Shown here in pieces: positions 53,314 through 64,000 of a DNA stretch of 64,000 bases (positions are counted from its first letter, which is position 1; each line of letters starts with the position of its first letter). The notes beneath the pieces were generated by a model. It saw only the letters and a list, made by a program, of their open reading frames with translations, had not been told where the DNA came from and made no database searches. The stretch comes from Sphingobium ummariense RL-3 (GTDB lineage Bacteria > Pseudomonadota > Alphaproteobacteria > Sphingomonadales > Sphingomonadaceae), in contig NZ_AUWY01000118.1 of assembly GCF_000447205.1 (NCBI RefSeq), positions 1-64,000 on the forward strand, written 5' to 3'. Both the position numbers and the translations under genes were made by a program.

Positions 53314-55179
53314 TCAGATAATGTCCTCGGACTGGGCCAGTTCCGCCAGGCGGCGATCATGGTCCATCTTCAGCCGATGGGCCCGTTGCTGCTCGGCGAA
53401 GGTTTCCTCGGTGAGGTTGTCCTTCGCACGCCTGGTGGCTTCCGCCAGTGCCGTCTCTAGCTCCGGTCCCTGCGCCATCACCCGGATAGCCTCGTTAAGG
53501 TCGCGCAGGGCGCGATCCGAGTCGGCGGCTGTCCTGTGAGGGGTGAATGTGAACGTGTCGGCCCGGAGCATCCCCTTAGCCATATTATACACTTCACCTT
53601 GCCCCAATATGGTAAGGAGGCCATCGGTTTCAACTGTTTCTTTGCCGAAGGACGCGGCGATCATCGCTTCGAGCAACCGGGCGAGGTGCGGGTCTGCAAT
53701 CCGCAGGCTGCAAAGCGCCTCGCGATGGATGACGATCTGCTCGGGATGGCGCAGCAGGCTGGCGAGAATGGCGCGCAGCAAGCGTTGCTCCATGCCGCTG
53801 GCGCCGATCGCGTGGGCCTCCTTCCCAACGGGTGGTAGGGGTGGTTTCCAGTTGCCGCGCCGGTCCCGCTGCCACCCCTGGCCTCTTTGATGGCGCGGGG
53901 AGGGCGAGGCGGCGGGACGGGCGAAGAACAGCGCGTCATAGCGCTCCCGAAAGGCCTGGACATAATGTGCCTTCACATCTGGGTGCTGGATTGCACCCGT
54001 GTGGGCAGCGAGCCGCTGCTTGAGCGCTGCTCGTTGCTCGGGCGTGTCGAGCGGCACGGTGTTCTGCTCATGCCGCCACAGCCGCTCGACCAGCGGCTCG
54101 GCTGCTGCCAACACCGCTTCCATGGCACCTGGCCCCTCGGCGCGGATCAGGTCGTCCGGATCCTGGCCCGTGGGGAGGGTGGCGAAACAGAGGCTCAGTC
54201 CAGGCCGCAGCAGGGGCAGGGCGCGTGCCGCGGCGCGGATCGCAGCCTTCTGTCCCGCCGTGTCGCCGTCAAAGCAGAGGATCGGCACGTCGGCCATCTT
54301 CCACAACCGCTCGATCTGATGTTCCGTGAGCGCCGTGCCGAGCGGCGCGACCGCTTCTGCGAAGCCCGCCTGCGCCAGGGCGATCACGTCCATATAGCCT
54401 TCGACCACGATGATGCGGCCGGCGCTCCTACTGGCAGGGGAGGCGCGGTCGATATTGTAGAGCGTGCGCCCCTTGTCGAACAACGGGGTGTCCGGCGAGT
54501 TCAGATATTTGGGTTCGCCCGTCCCAAGGATTCGCCCTCCGAAGGCGATCACGCGACCCCTGATGTCGCGGATGGGGAGCATGAGGCGGCCGCGGAACCG
54601 GTCGTAGCTTTCACGTTCTCCCTCGGGGTCGATCAGGAGACCGGCTTCGATCAGCATCGGCTCGCCGAAATCGCGCAGCGCGGTCTTGAGCTTGCCGCGA
54701 GCGTCGGATGAATAGCCTAATCCGAACGCCCGGCGCGTCGCATCGGTAATGCCCCGCTTGTGAAGATAGGCGCGCGCGTCCGCACCATCCAAGCCGCCGA
54801 GTTGATCCTCGAAGAAGCTTTGCGCAGCGGCCATGGCCTCGTGCAGCCCCTTCGCCTGCTCTGCTCGTTTCGCCGCGCGGGGATCGGCGGCCGGTACCTC
54901 CATGCCGGCGGTGGCGGCCAGTTCCTTCACCGCCTCCATGAACGGCAGGCCCCGATGATCCGTCATCCAGCGGATGGCGTCGCCATGCGCCCCGCAGCCG
55001 AAGCAATGATAGAAACCCTTCTCGTCATTGATCGTGAAGCTGGGCGTCTTTTCGTTATGAAAAGGGCAACAGGCCTTATATTCGCGCCCGGCCTTCTGCA
55101 CCTTCACCGTCTTGCCGATCAGCGTCGACAGTGACGTCCGCGCGCGCAGCTCGTCCAGCCATTGAGGAGAAAGGCTCAT
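53314..55179 (-). CDS. dnaG: DNA primase
   Basis: Makes RNA primers at the replication fork. The 621-residue product begins MSLSPQWLDELRARTSLSTL, has the CHC2 zinc motif (CCPFHNEKTPSF, then FYHCFGCGAHGD) near residues 38-66, the TOPRIM domain with IIVVEGYMDVIALAQAG near residue 255 and CFDGDTAGQKAAIRAA near residue 298, and a C-terminal DnaB-binding helical region. It is followed by rpoD 42 bases on; yqeY lies 12 bases before it. The trio is the alphaproteobacterial version of the macromolecular-synthesis operon (without rpsU). Confidence 0.98.
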   Translation of the reverse strand: MSLSPQWLDELRARTSLSTLIGKTVKVQKAGREYKACCPFHNEKTPSFTINDEKGFYHCFGCGAHGDAIRWMTDHRGLPFMEAVKELAATAGMEVPAADPRAAKRAEQAKGLHEAMAAAQSFFEDQLGGLDGADARAYLHKRGITDATRRAFGLGYSSDARGKLKTALRDFGEPMLIEAGLLIDPEGERESYDRFRGRLMLPIRDIRGRVIAFGGRILGTGEPKYLNSPDTPLFDKGRTLYNIDRASPASRSAGRIIVVEGYMDVIALAQAGFAEAVAPLGTALTEHQIERLWKMADVPILCFDGDTAGQKAAIRAAARALPLLRPGLSLCFATLPTGQDPDDLIRAEGPGAMEAVLAAAEPLVERLWRHEQNTVPLDTPEQRAALKQRLAAHTGAIQHPDVKAHYVQAFRERYDALFFARPAASPSPRHQRGQGWQRDRRGNWKPPLPPVGKEAHAIGASGMEQRLLRAILASLLRHPEQIVIHREALCSLRIADPHLARLLEAMIAASFGKETVETDGLLTILGQGEVYNMAKGMLRADTFTFTPHRTAADSDRALRDLNEAIRVMAQGPELETALAEATRRAKDNLTEETFAEQQRAHRLKMDHDRRLAELAQSEDII

Positions 55180-55191
55180 CGCCCGGTCACG

Positions 55192-55644
55192 TCAGGAAAG
55201 CGCTGCCTTCACCAGCCCGCTCGCCTTGCTCATATCCACGACGCTGCCGTGCCGTTCCTTCAGCACCGCCATGACCTTGCCCATGTCCTTGACGCTCGCC
55301 GCGCCGACCTCGGCCTTGATGCTCTCGATCGCGGCCTTGGTCTCCTCCTCGGTCATCTGCGCGGGCAGGAAGCTCTCGATCACGTCCAGTTCGGCCTGCT
55401 CCTTCGCCGCCAGCTCCTCGCGTCCGCCGCTTTTGAACATGTCGATGGATTCGCGGCGCTGCTTCACCATCCTCTGCAGCACCTCGACCACAATCGTGTC
55501 GTCATCGGGCACGCTCGATGCGGTGCGCAGCTCGATGTCGCGGTCCTTCAGCTTGGCGAGGATCAGGCGCACGGCGGCCAGGCGATCCTTGTCGCCGGCC
55601 TTCATGGCTTGGACCTGGGCGCTCTTGATGGTCTCGCGAATCAT
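55192..55644 (-). CDS. yqeY: GatB/YqeY domain-containing protein
   Basis: A 150-residue YqeY-like protein, made of the same helical domain that ends GatB of the tRNA amidotransferase. It begins MIRETIKSAQVQAMKAGDKD; LAAVRLILAKLKDRDIELRT and IESFLPAQMTEEETKAAIES are family hallmarks, and it ends DMSKASGLVKAALS. Its role is unclear; it is thought to touch tRNA. The ATG at 55644 begins the conserved domain; an upstream ATG at 55692 adds 16 residues without similarity. It leads the dnaG-rpoD unit and is divergent from carA. Confidence 0.93.
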   Translation of the reverse strand: MIRETIKSAQVQAMKAGDKDRLAAVRLILAKLKDRDIELRTASSVPDDDTIVVEVLQRMVKQRRESIDMFKSGGREELAAKEQAELDVIESFLPAQMTEEETKAAIESIKAEVGAASVKDMGKVMAVLKERHGSVVDMSKASGLVKAALS

Positions 55645-55711
55645 GGGCGATGAAATCCTGTGTCTTGCGGAAAGAAGTAGATATAGCGGCAAAAGAGATT
55701 TTTAACAGACG

Positions 55712-55770
55712 TTGACCTTCGGGGCCTGCGGGCATAGGTGACCGGCCGTTTAACCCGCATCAGACGGGTT
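55712..55770 (+). promoter_or_regulatory. Candidate carA promoter and leader hairpin
   Basis: TTGACC at 55712-55717 is followed 17 bases later by TAGGTG (within GCATAGGTG), a possible -10. Just downstream AACCCG (55752-55757) and CGGGTT (55765-55770) form a hairpin in the leader, 28 bases before the ATG. Pyrimidine control is plausible but I see no PurR- or PyrR-like motif. Confidence 0.45.
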
Positions 55771-55798
55771 CCCGCAAAAGCATAAGGAACCGCAGACC

Positions 55799-56968
55799 AT
55801 GGCTGACGCCAAGACCCTCACCGTGCCCAAAGGAGCGACAGGGGTCGTGGTTTTCGCCGATGGTAGCGCGGTGTTCGGCCGCGGTTTCGGCGCTGTGGGC
55901 GAGGCGGTGGGCGAACTCTGCTTCAACACGTCCATCACCGGCTATCAGGAGATCATGACCGATCCCAGCTACGCCGGCCAGATCATCAACTTCACCTTCC
56001 CCCATATCGGCAATGTCGGCACCAACCTGGACGATGTGGAGGCTGACAACCCTTACGCGCTGGGCTGCATCGTCCGGCAGGACGTAACCGCGCCCAGCAA
56101 TTTCCGCAATGTGGAACCCTTCGACCAGTGGATGCGCGAACATGGCCGCATCGGCTTGGCCGGCGTGGACACGCGTGCGCTCACCCGGCTCATCCGGGTA
56201 AAAGGCGCGCCCAACATTGTCATCGCGCACGATCCCGAAGGCCAGTTCGATCTCGCGGCACTGGCCGCGAAGGCAGCGGCTTGGCCGGGGCTGGAGGGCA
56301 TGGATCTCGCCATCGAAGTTACCGGCAAGGAAAGCCGCCTGTGGAAAGACGGCGTATGGCGGCTGGGCTTCGGCTATGGGCTGAACGAGGCGGGGGAGGA
56401 GCGCCCGCATGTCGTCGCGATCGACTATGGCGCGAAGAATAATATCTTCCGCAATCTGGTGAAGGCCGGTGCGCGCGTCACCGTGCTGCCCGCCACCGCG
56501 ACCTTTGAACAGGTGATGGAACAGAAGCCCGACGGCGTGTTCCTCTCCAACGGTCCGGGCGATCCCGCCGCGACCGGCGCCTATGCCGTGCCCGTCATCG
56601 CCGCGCTGCTAGACCGAAATGTCCCGATCTTCGGCATCTGCCTCGGCCACCAGTTGCTGGGGCTGGCTGTGGGCGCGAAGACGATCAAGATGCATCAGGG
56701 CCATCGCGGCGCGAACCATCCGGTCAAGCGCCTGTCGGACGGACTGGTCGAGATCACCAGCATGAACCACGGCTTCGCGGTCGATGCCGACACGCTGCCC
56801 GACAACGTGAAGCCGACCCATATATCGCTGTTCGACGGCAGCAATTGCGGCATCGAACTGACCGACAAGAACGCCTTCTCAGTTCAATATCACCCCGAAG
56901 CCTCGCCGGGGCCGCAGGACAGCTTCTACCTGTTCAAGCGGTTCGTGGAGAGGTTGAAAACGGCGTGA
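55799..56968 (+). CDS. carA: Carbamoyl-phosphate synthase, small (glutaminase) subunit
   Basis: Supplies ammonia from glutamine to CarB for carbamoyl-phosphate, feeding arginine and pyrimidine synthesis. The 389-residue product has the N-terminal CPSase domain (GEAVGELCFNTSITGYQEIM near residue 38) and a class I glutaminase: SNGPGDPAAT, nucleophile Cys in FGICLGHQLLGLA near residue 279, and the His-x-Glu pair in SVQYHPEASPGP near residue 364. carB follows but is separated by a small ORF of 92 residues. Confidence 0.98.
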   Translation: MADAKTLTVPKGATGVVVFADGSAVFGRGFGAVGEAVGELCFNTSITGYQEIMTDPSYAGQIINFTFPHIGNVGTNLDDVEADNPYALGCIVRQDVTAPSNFRNVEPFDQWMREHGRIGLAGVDTRALTRLIRVKGAPNIVIAHDPEGQFDLAALAAKAAAWPGLEGMDLAIEVTGKESRLWKDGVWRLGFGYGLNEAGEERPHVVAIDYGAKNNIFRNLVKAGARVTVLPATATFEQVMEQKPDGVFLSNGPGDPAATGAYAVPVIAALLDRNVPIFGICLGHQLLGLAVGAKTIKMHQGHRGANHPVKRLSDGLVEITSMNHGFAVDADTLPDNVKPTHISLFDGSNCGIELTDKNAFSVQYHPEASPGPQDSFYLFKRFVERLKTA

Positions 56969-56970
56969 CC

Positions 56971-57248
56971 ATGGTTTTGCCTTTGCTCTTGCAGGCAGCC
57001 GTTCCACAGGAGCCTGCCGATCAGCCCCAGATTGTTAGTCAAGCAATGCTCGACCATTTCTCTGCCGATTGTGGGACGCCTAAAAAGTGGCTGCGACACC
57101 GAGGCGCGAACACGGTTCAATTTCAGCCGTCGAGACGCGCAAGATATGCGCAGGTAGATTGCCTATTGCAGCATCTAAAAGACAGCAAAGTTCCGATGAA
57201 CCTTGGTTTCGTCGGCAATGAAGCCCTTCCAGACGCCGGAAAACAATA

Positions 57249-57249
<1 letters not shown>
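56971..57249 (+). CDS. Small protein of unknown function between carA and carB
   Basis: A 92-residue ORF that begins two bases after the carA stop; its TAA overlaps the carB ATG (TAATG). It has a short hydrophobic N-terminus ([20 protein letters not shown]) that may be a weak export signal, and a mature part with [20 protein letters not shown] and two Cys (SADCGTPK and VDCLLQHL) that could pair. Base composition is visibly lower in G+C and codon use more relaxed than in carA or carB. I cannot name a family. Coupling suggests it is translated. Confidence 0.65.
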
Positions 57250-60584
<3,335 letters not shown>

Positions 60585-60665
60585 TCCCCTGCACAAGGAA
60601 TGCACGCTGCGGGTGGCCTCATGTCGGGGCCGCCAAAGGGAAGTTTTGACGAAGGATTTGCAAGA

Positions 60666-61142
60666 ATGGCGACCGTCGAGAAGATGCCGATGCTGCAGGT
60701 GGGCTATGACAAGCTCAATGGGCAGCTCCGCGAGCTGAAGGCGGAACGTCCGCTGATCGTGGACGCCATCGAGGAAGCTCGCGCGCACGGCGACCTGTCG
60801 GAGAACGCCGAATATCATGCCGCCAAGGAGCGTCAGGGCCAGGTAGAGGCGACCATTGCCGATCTGGAGGACAAGCTGTCGCGCGCCCAGGTCATCGATC
60901 CAAAGACTCTGTCCGGCGACAAGGTGATCTTCGGCGCGACCGTGACCTTGCTGGACGAGGACGACAAGCCGGTCCGCTATCAGATCGTGGGCCAGGCGGA
61001 GGCGGATGCCAAAATGGGCATGATCAGCTATTCGAGCCCTCTGGGCCGTGCGCTGATCGGGCGCCAGGTCGGCGACGAGGTCGAGGTATCGGTTCCTTCG
61101 GGCGATAAGTTCTACCTCGTCGAAAAGATCGAGTTCATCTGA
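60666..61142 (+). CDS. greA: Transcription elongation factor GreA
   Basis: Rescues backtracked RNA polymerase by stimulating transcript cleavage. The 158-residue product begins [20 protein letters not shown] and carries the N-terminal coiled coil with the tip motif [20 protein letters not shown] (acidic residues near 40), then the C-terminal FKBP-like domain ([38 protein letters not shown]). The ATG at 60666 is preferred over the one at 60600, which adds a non-conserved stretch. It follows carB in the common alphaproteobacterial carB-greA order. Confidence 0.97.
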   Translation: MATVEKMPMLQVGYDKLNGQLRELKAERPLIVDAIEEARAHGDLSENAEYHAAKERQGQVEATIADLEDKLSRAQVIDPKTLSGDKVIFGATVTLLDEDDKPVRYQIVGQAEADAKMGMISYSSPLGRALIGRQVGDEVEVSVPSGDKFYLVEKIEFI

Positions 61143-61146
61143 TCCC

Positions 61147-61806
61147 GTGAAGCTGCCCGCCGGCCGCCTGACCGATGGGGTCGCGGCGATCACCTTCGTC
61201 GCGTTCCTGCTGCTGACCTTCAGCGGGCAGGTCGATAATGTCGCGATCGTCGCCGGTTTCATTCCGGCGCGCATTGGTGATCCTGCTTTGCTGGACGGCA
61301 TGGCGGCCGTGCCGGTCTGGCTTACGCCTCTCAGTTGCACGCTGGTCCATGCCAACTGGCTGCATGTCGGCTTCAACCTGCTGATGCTCGTCTTTTGCGG
61401 ACGGCAGGTCGAGCATGTGCTGGAAAAAGGCGCGACGCTGCTGCTTTATGTCGTCGGCGCTTATGGCGCGACGTTCGCGCAATGGGCGGTCGATCCCGGC
61501 TCGACGAATCCGATGGTAGGCGCCAGCGGCGCCATTTCCGCTGTCATGGCCACCTATGCCTTGCTTTACAGCCAGCAGAAGGTGAGCCGGCTGGGACCTC
61601 TGTCTGCCAGCACCGTGCGATTGCTTTGGCTTGCCGGAGGGTGGATCGTGCTCCAGGTCATGATCGGCATCGCTACCTCCGGCGGATTGGAAGGTCTCGG
61701 CCGGATCGCGGTGGCCGCCCATATTGGCGGTTTCCTGGTGGGACTGGCGCTGACCCGACCTCTCCTGCGGTGGCGTTTTCGCAAGCGGCAGCAGCCCCAG
61801 TCCTGA
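61147..61806 (+). CDS. Rhomboid-family intramembrane serine protease
   Basis: Six-helix membrane protease of 219 residues. Diagnostic motifs are HANWLHVGFNLLMLVFCG near residue 62 (helix 2), the catalytic Ser in NPMVGASGAISAVMATYA near residue 122 and the catalytic His in AAHIGGFLVGLALTR near residue 196. It starts at a GTG four bases after greA, so co-transcription is likely. The substrate is unknown; in proteobacteria some rhomboids act in signalling or membrane-protein quality control. It is convergent with the DUF4170 gene. Confidence 0.93.
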   Translation: MKLPAGRLTDGVAAITFVAFLLLTFSGQVDNVAIVAGFIPARIGDPALLDGMAAVPVWLTPLSCTLVHANWLHVGFNLLMLVFCGRQVEHVLEKGATLLLYVVGAYGATFAQWAVDPGSTNPMVGASGAISAVMATYALLYSQQKVSRLGPLSASTVRLLWLAGGWIVLQVMIGIATSGGLEGLGRIAVAAHIGGFLVGLALTRPLLRWRFRKRQQPQS

Positions 61807-61822
61807 CGTTCAGGTGCTGCGG

Positions 61823-62047
61823 TTACGCGGGCTTCGGCAGGTCGGGTTGAAGCAGCCGGTGAAGATGAACGATGACGTAGCGCATTTCCGCATCGTCCAC
61901 CGTCCGCTGGGCCGCGCCGCGCCATGCCTTTTCCGCTGAATTATAATCGGGATATACGCCGACCAGATCGATCGACGAAAGGTCATCGAATTCCAGCGTT
62001 TGGGGATTGCTGACGCGCCCGCCCATTACAAGGTGCAGCTTGCTCAT
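61823..62047 (-). CDS. DUF4170 family protein
   Basis: A 74-residue protein of the DUF4170 family, common and conserved in alphaproteobacteria but of unknown function. LHLVMGGRVSNPQTLEFDDL opens the domain, IDLVGVYPDYNSAEKAWRGA fills the middle and VDDAEMRYVIVHLHRLLQPD closes it. The ATG at 62047 starts directly before the conserved stretch. It stands alone, convergent with the rhomboid gene. Confidence 0.88.
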   Translation of the reverse strand: MSKLHLVMGGRVSNPQTLEFDDLSSIDLVGVYPDYNSAEKAWRGAAQRTVDDAEMRYVIVHLHRLLQPDLPKPA

Positions 62048-62142
62048 GATGTTCCGATATTCTCCCATGGGTGAAGCGCGACAGTAGCAGTGCTGCCGCG
62101 CCCATCCAAGGGGAACCGCCACTTTCAGCGGAAGGCCGGTGA

Positions 62143-62730
62143 CTATCGGCGGGGCAGGCGCGCCCGCACGGCTTCGCTGAAGGCATCGATCCTGTCGGCG
62201 ATGAGGGACGTCACATCCTCCGCAAGGCGCGACGCCTTGCCGCCGAGATCGGCCGAGGCGGCAGTGTCGCGGGCGGCGGAGACGGCATCGCCGGCATTTT
62301 CCCTCGCGGCATCCAATACGGTGCCGGCGCTTTCCCTGATCGTCTGCGCGCCTTCCGTCGCTGCCGCCCGGGCGGCCATGGCCGCCTCGACCATGCGCGA
62401 GCCGGCTGTCGTGGCCAGGGCAGGGATCGCCTTTATGACGGCCCGGCTCTTCGGGAACATCCATGCGATCACCGCCCCCGCGGCTACGGCGCCGGCGACG
62501 GCTGCGATGGGATGTTCCTGGATGATCTCGTTCGCGCGGGTGGCAGCCCGCTGCGTGCGATCGCGTGCACCGGCATAGACGTCGCCAGCCTTGTCGCGGC
62601 TCGTTTGCAGCAGGTCACCGGCGCCTTCTCGCGCCTTTTCGGTCGTTTCGCGGATTCGGCCGGATGCGGTTCCGGCGATGTCGTTGGCGGCCTCACGGGC
62701 TCGATTCAGCTGCGTGCGAATATCAGACAT
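62143..62730 (-). CDS. Membrane-anchored Ala-rich stress-type protein (YtxH/LEA-like)
   Basis: A 195-residue protein made of repeated amphipathic Ala/Arg/Glu helices (TEKAREGAGDLLQTSRDKAG, GAQTIRESAGTVLDAARENA) around one hydrophobic segment (HPIAAVAGAVAAGAVIAWMF). The pattern is like YtxH, ElaB or late-embryogenesis-type proteins that sit at the inner membrane in stress. The ATG at 62730 has GGAGAG five bases upstream; a GTG two codons earlier is less likely. The stop of the preceding gene overlaps its start by eight bases. Function is unknown. Confidence 0.72.
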   Translation of the reverse strand: MSDIRTQLNRAREAANDIAGTASGRIRETTEKAREGAGDLLQTSRDKAGDVYAGARDRTQRAATRANEIIQEHPIAAVAGAVAAGAVIAWMFPKSRAVIKAIPALATTAGSRMVEAAMAARAAATEGAQTIRESAGTVLDAARENAGDAVSAARDTAASADLGGKASRLAEDVTSLIADRIDAFSEAVRARLPRR

Positions 62731-63025
62731 CGTCACTCTCCGGTTTGCGGTTCCTCAGTCGAACGTACAGCCGTCCGAAAAGTGCCGCCAGCGGGCGACG
62801 CGCCAGATAGGCCAGCAATGCGGCGGCCGCTGTTCCGATCGCGATCGGCCGCTGACGTGCCTTTGCGGCCATCCTGCCGACGACGTCGGCAGCCTGCGCC
62901 TGGGCGTCTTGCTTGAGTCGGGCGGGGGTGATGCGATCTCTGGCCGCCTGGGCGCTGGTGAGGAAATGCGCCCGCGCTTCCCGGGCACGCGCGGTCGCCG
63001 CTTTGTAGTCCGCTTCCCCGCTCAT
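62723..63025 (-). CDS. Small protein with one predicted membrane helix, unknown function
   Basis: A 100-residue protein: a polar, helical N-terminal two-thirds (YKAATARAREARAHFLTSAQ) and a hydrophobic stretch with small residues (IAIGTAAAALLAYLARRPLA) followed by a basic end. The ATG at 63025 overlaps the stop of the upstream holin-like gene (ATGA), so the two are translationally coupled; an ATG eight codons earlier is possible. No family recognised. Confidence 0.68.
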   Translation of the reverse strand: MSGEADYKAATARAREARAHFLTSAQAARDRITPARLKQDAQAQAADVVGRMAAKARQRPIAIGTAAAALLAYLARRPLAALFGRLYVRLRNRKPESDDV

Positions 63026-63393
63026 GGCGTGATCGCTTTTTTCATACATTCGATCCGGGCCTTCGCCAATAGCAGAAGCACGAGCGTGGCCAGCAGGGTG
63101 CCACCAACCACGGCAAGGGTGGCCCATAGCGGGCCGATGCTACGTTCGAGGGTGAGGATCAATCCCACCAGCAACGCCACGATCGCGGAAAACAGGAGAA
63201 TGAGTGCCACGAGAGCGAGAACGGCTGCATCGCGCACGCCGGTGCCGAGGATGCCCGCCCGCAGCCTCTGTCGGTCCATTTCCGCAGAGGCGTAAGCCCG
63301 ACCGTCGGAATAGAGCCGGGCAAGGGTGTCCCGCACGGACTCGTCCAGCGCTTCAGCCTGCGGCATCGCCGGATCGGCTGCATCATCCGTCAA
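63022..63393 (-). CDS. Phage-holin-family-like membrane protein
   Basis: A 123-residue protein with two strong membrane helices (AAVLALVALILLFSAIVALL and LWATLAVVGGTLLATLVLLL) after a polar N-terminus. The arrangement resembles the putative actinobacterial holin-X/phage-holin family proteins found in chromosomal stress operons, rather than a true phage gene; no phage gene is nearby. It appears to start at TTG (63393), because GGAGG lies six bases upstream, and an internal ATG would cut into the N-terminus. It overlaps the next gene. Confidence 0.7.
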   Translation of the reverse strand: MTDDAADPAMPQAEALDESVRDTLARLYSDGRAYASAEMDRQRLRAGILGTGVRDAAVLALVALILLFSAIVALLVGLILTLERSIGPLWATLAVVGGTLLATLVLLLLAKARIECMKKAITP

Positions 63394-63455
63394 GAAAAAC
63401 CTCCGCCCTGCTTCTGGGATGCGTATGCGACCTGAAGCCGTGTCGGGCTTCTTCC

Positions 63456-64000
63456 TTAGTCGTTGTCGTCAGGGCCCTTGGCAAGCCGCATCAGGACGAA
63501 ACCGACCACAGCCGCCGCGCCGATTGCCACAGCGGGGCTCTTGCGGACGAAATCCCGCGCCTCCGCCATCAACTGATCGACATCCTTGCTGTCCAGCGTT
63601 TTGGCCGCGCCGGCCACCGATTCCGCCGCCTGCCGGGCATAGTCACCATATTGTGGACCCAGCTTGGCATCGACCGTGCCGGCCGTGTCGGAGATCAGCT
63701 TGGCCAAGCTCTGCATGGCCCCGCCGGTCTTGTCCTTCGCTACGGTTGCGGCTGACTTTGCGGTCTTGCCCGCCTGTTCCTTCAGCGGATCGATACGCGC
63801 CTTCCAGTCAACGGACTGCAGCTTTTCCGAGGCGGCCTTGGCGGCCTTTTCCGCCTGCGCCTTGAGCGGTGCGATCTGCGCCGCAAAGCTATGGGAGGCA
63901 GCGCCATTGCCGGACTTCGCCGCCGGAGCTTTGCGCGTGGCGGCCGTCTTGACGGGGGCAGCCTTCACCGGCGCTGGCGAGGTCCCGGCCTTGGCGGGCT
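63456..64000 (-). CDS. Ala/Lys-rich membrane-anchored protein (5' end outside window)
   Basis: A helical protein of at least 180 residues. The frame stays open to the right edge (reading PAKAGTSPAPVKAAPVKTAA toward the domain), so the start is beyond base 64000, although a GTG at 63968 could also start it. Ala/Lys-rich amphipathic helices (AQAEKAAKAASEKLQSVDWK, DPLKEQAGKTAKSAATVAKD) lead to a C-terminal helix KSPAVAIGAAAVVGFVLMRL and the acidic end GPDDND. The type is phasin-like or LEA-like, anchored by its C-terminus. It shares style with the two genes that follow it. Confidence 0.65.
   Translation of the reverse strand, partial: PAKAGTSPAPVKAAPVKTAATRKAPAAKSGNGAASHSFAAQIAPLKAQAEKAAKAASEKLQSVDWKARIDPLKEQAGKTAKSAATVAKDKTGGAMQSLAKLISDTAGTVDAKLGPQYGDYARQAAESVAGAAKTLDSKDVDQLMAEARDFVRKSPAVAIGAAAVVGFVLMRLAKGPDDND

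Noticed and set aside
62725-62751. GGAAC on the minus strand before the 195-residue stress-type gene
   Set aside because: The following CGAT is part of the start region, so transcription would begin inside the gene.
63022-63393. Prophage remnant suggested by the holin-like protein
   Set aside because: No phage structural, integrase or lysis gene is near, and the protein sits in a run of chromosomal stress-type genes.

Overview
The window is a contiguous piece of a high-GC alphaproteobacterial chromosome, most likely from a Sphingomonadaceae member (Sphingobium/Sphingomonas type). This rests on protein content, not on a database match: a PhyP-NepR-PhyR-EcfG general stress response locus, a yqeY-dnaG-rpoD block divergent from carAB, groESL under a CIRCE element, an XrtA/PEP-CTERM regulatory cluster (PrsK/PrsR/PrsT), a BamD lipoprotein, and several families of short palindromic repeats between genes. 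I see no IS element, prophage, CRISPR array, tRNA or rRNA gene. Most of the window is core genome; its accessory flavour lies in small repeats, one decayed PIN toxin and several small orphan genes.

Layout. 1-9.2 kb: translation and RNA genes infB (5' end outside the window), rbfA, truB, rpsO and pnp, with a decayed PIN-domain gene, an alpha/beta hydrolase, thymidine kinase and a HAD phosphatase between them. truB carries a palindromic repeat inserted in frame. 9.3-15.8 kb: an orphan HWE-type histidine kinase, bamD, recN, a secreted YgiN-like monooxygenase, a small membrane protein and ligA. 15.8-21.1 kb: chrA, a YghU-type glutathione oxidoreductase, a universal stress protein, then groES-groEL. 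21.1-21.6 kb is non-coding and holds a degenerate 11-bp tandem array. 21.6-26.3 kb: two divergent GNAT genes (one a MarR-GNAT fusion) around a candidate operator, then a membrane GGDEF-EAL protein convergent with an RpfF-like DSF synthase. 26.4-32.1 kb: tgt and the general stress response locus, with three candidate sigma-EcfG promoters and two small single-helix membrane proteins. 32.2-35.8 kb: a DUF817 membrane protein, a soluble chemoreceptor and a CoxE-type VWA protein. 36-45.5 kb: a GH92 mannosidase, then phosphoglycosyltransferase-prsK-prsR-prsT. 45.5-51.1 kb: katG, a secreted protein, a GFA-family protein, a MoxR ATPase and an orphan. 51.2-61.8 kb: rpoD, dnaG and yqeY facing carA-orf-carB-greA-rhomboid. 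61.8-64 kb: DUF4170 and a run of small Ala/Lys-rich membrane-anchored proteins of stress-protein type; the last one runs off the right edge.

How it fits together. PhyR phosphorylation titrates NepR and frees EcfG. Perfect GGAAC-N17-CGTT sites before the 43-residue ORF/ecfG and before the gene just after ecfG suggest autoregulation and a compact stress operon. PhyP has lost its recognisable ATP-binding boxes, which fits a phosphatase role. The RpfF-like synthase beside a GGDEF-EAL protein suggests a link between fatty-acid signalling and c-di-GMP. PrsK/PrsR/PrsT with the glycosyltransferase points to regulated exopolysaccharide and PEP-CTERM surface biology, whose other genes lie outside the window. 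I found no convincing wholly new system. The most unusual items are the in-frame repeat in truB, the repeat-derived Shine-Dalgarno of rbfA, the 11-bp array after groEL, the decayed PIN gene and the stress-promoter layout.
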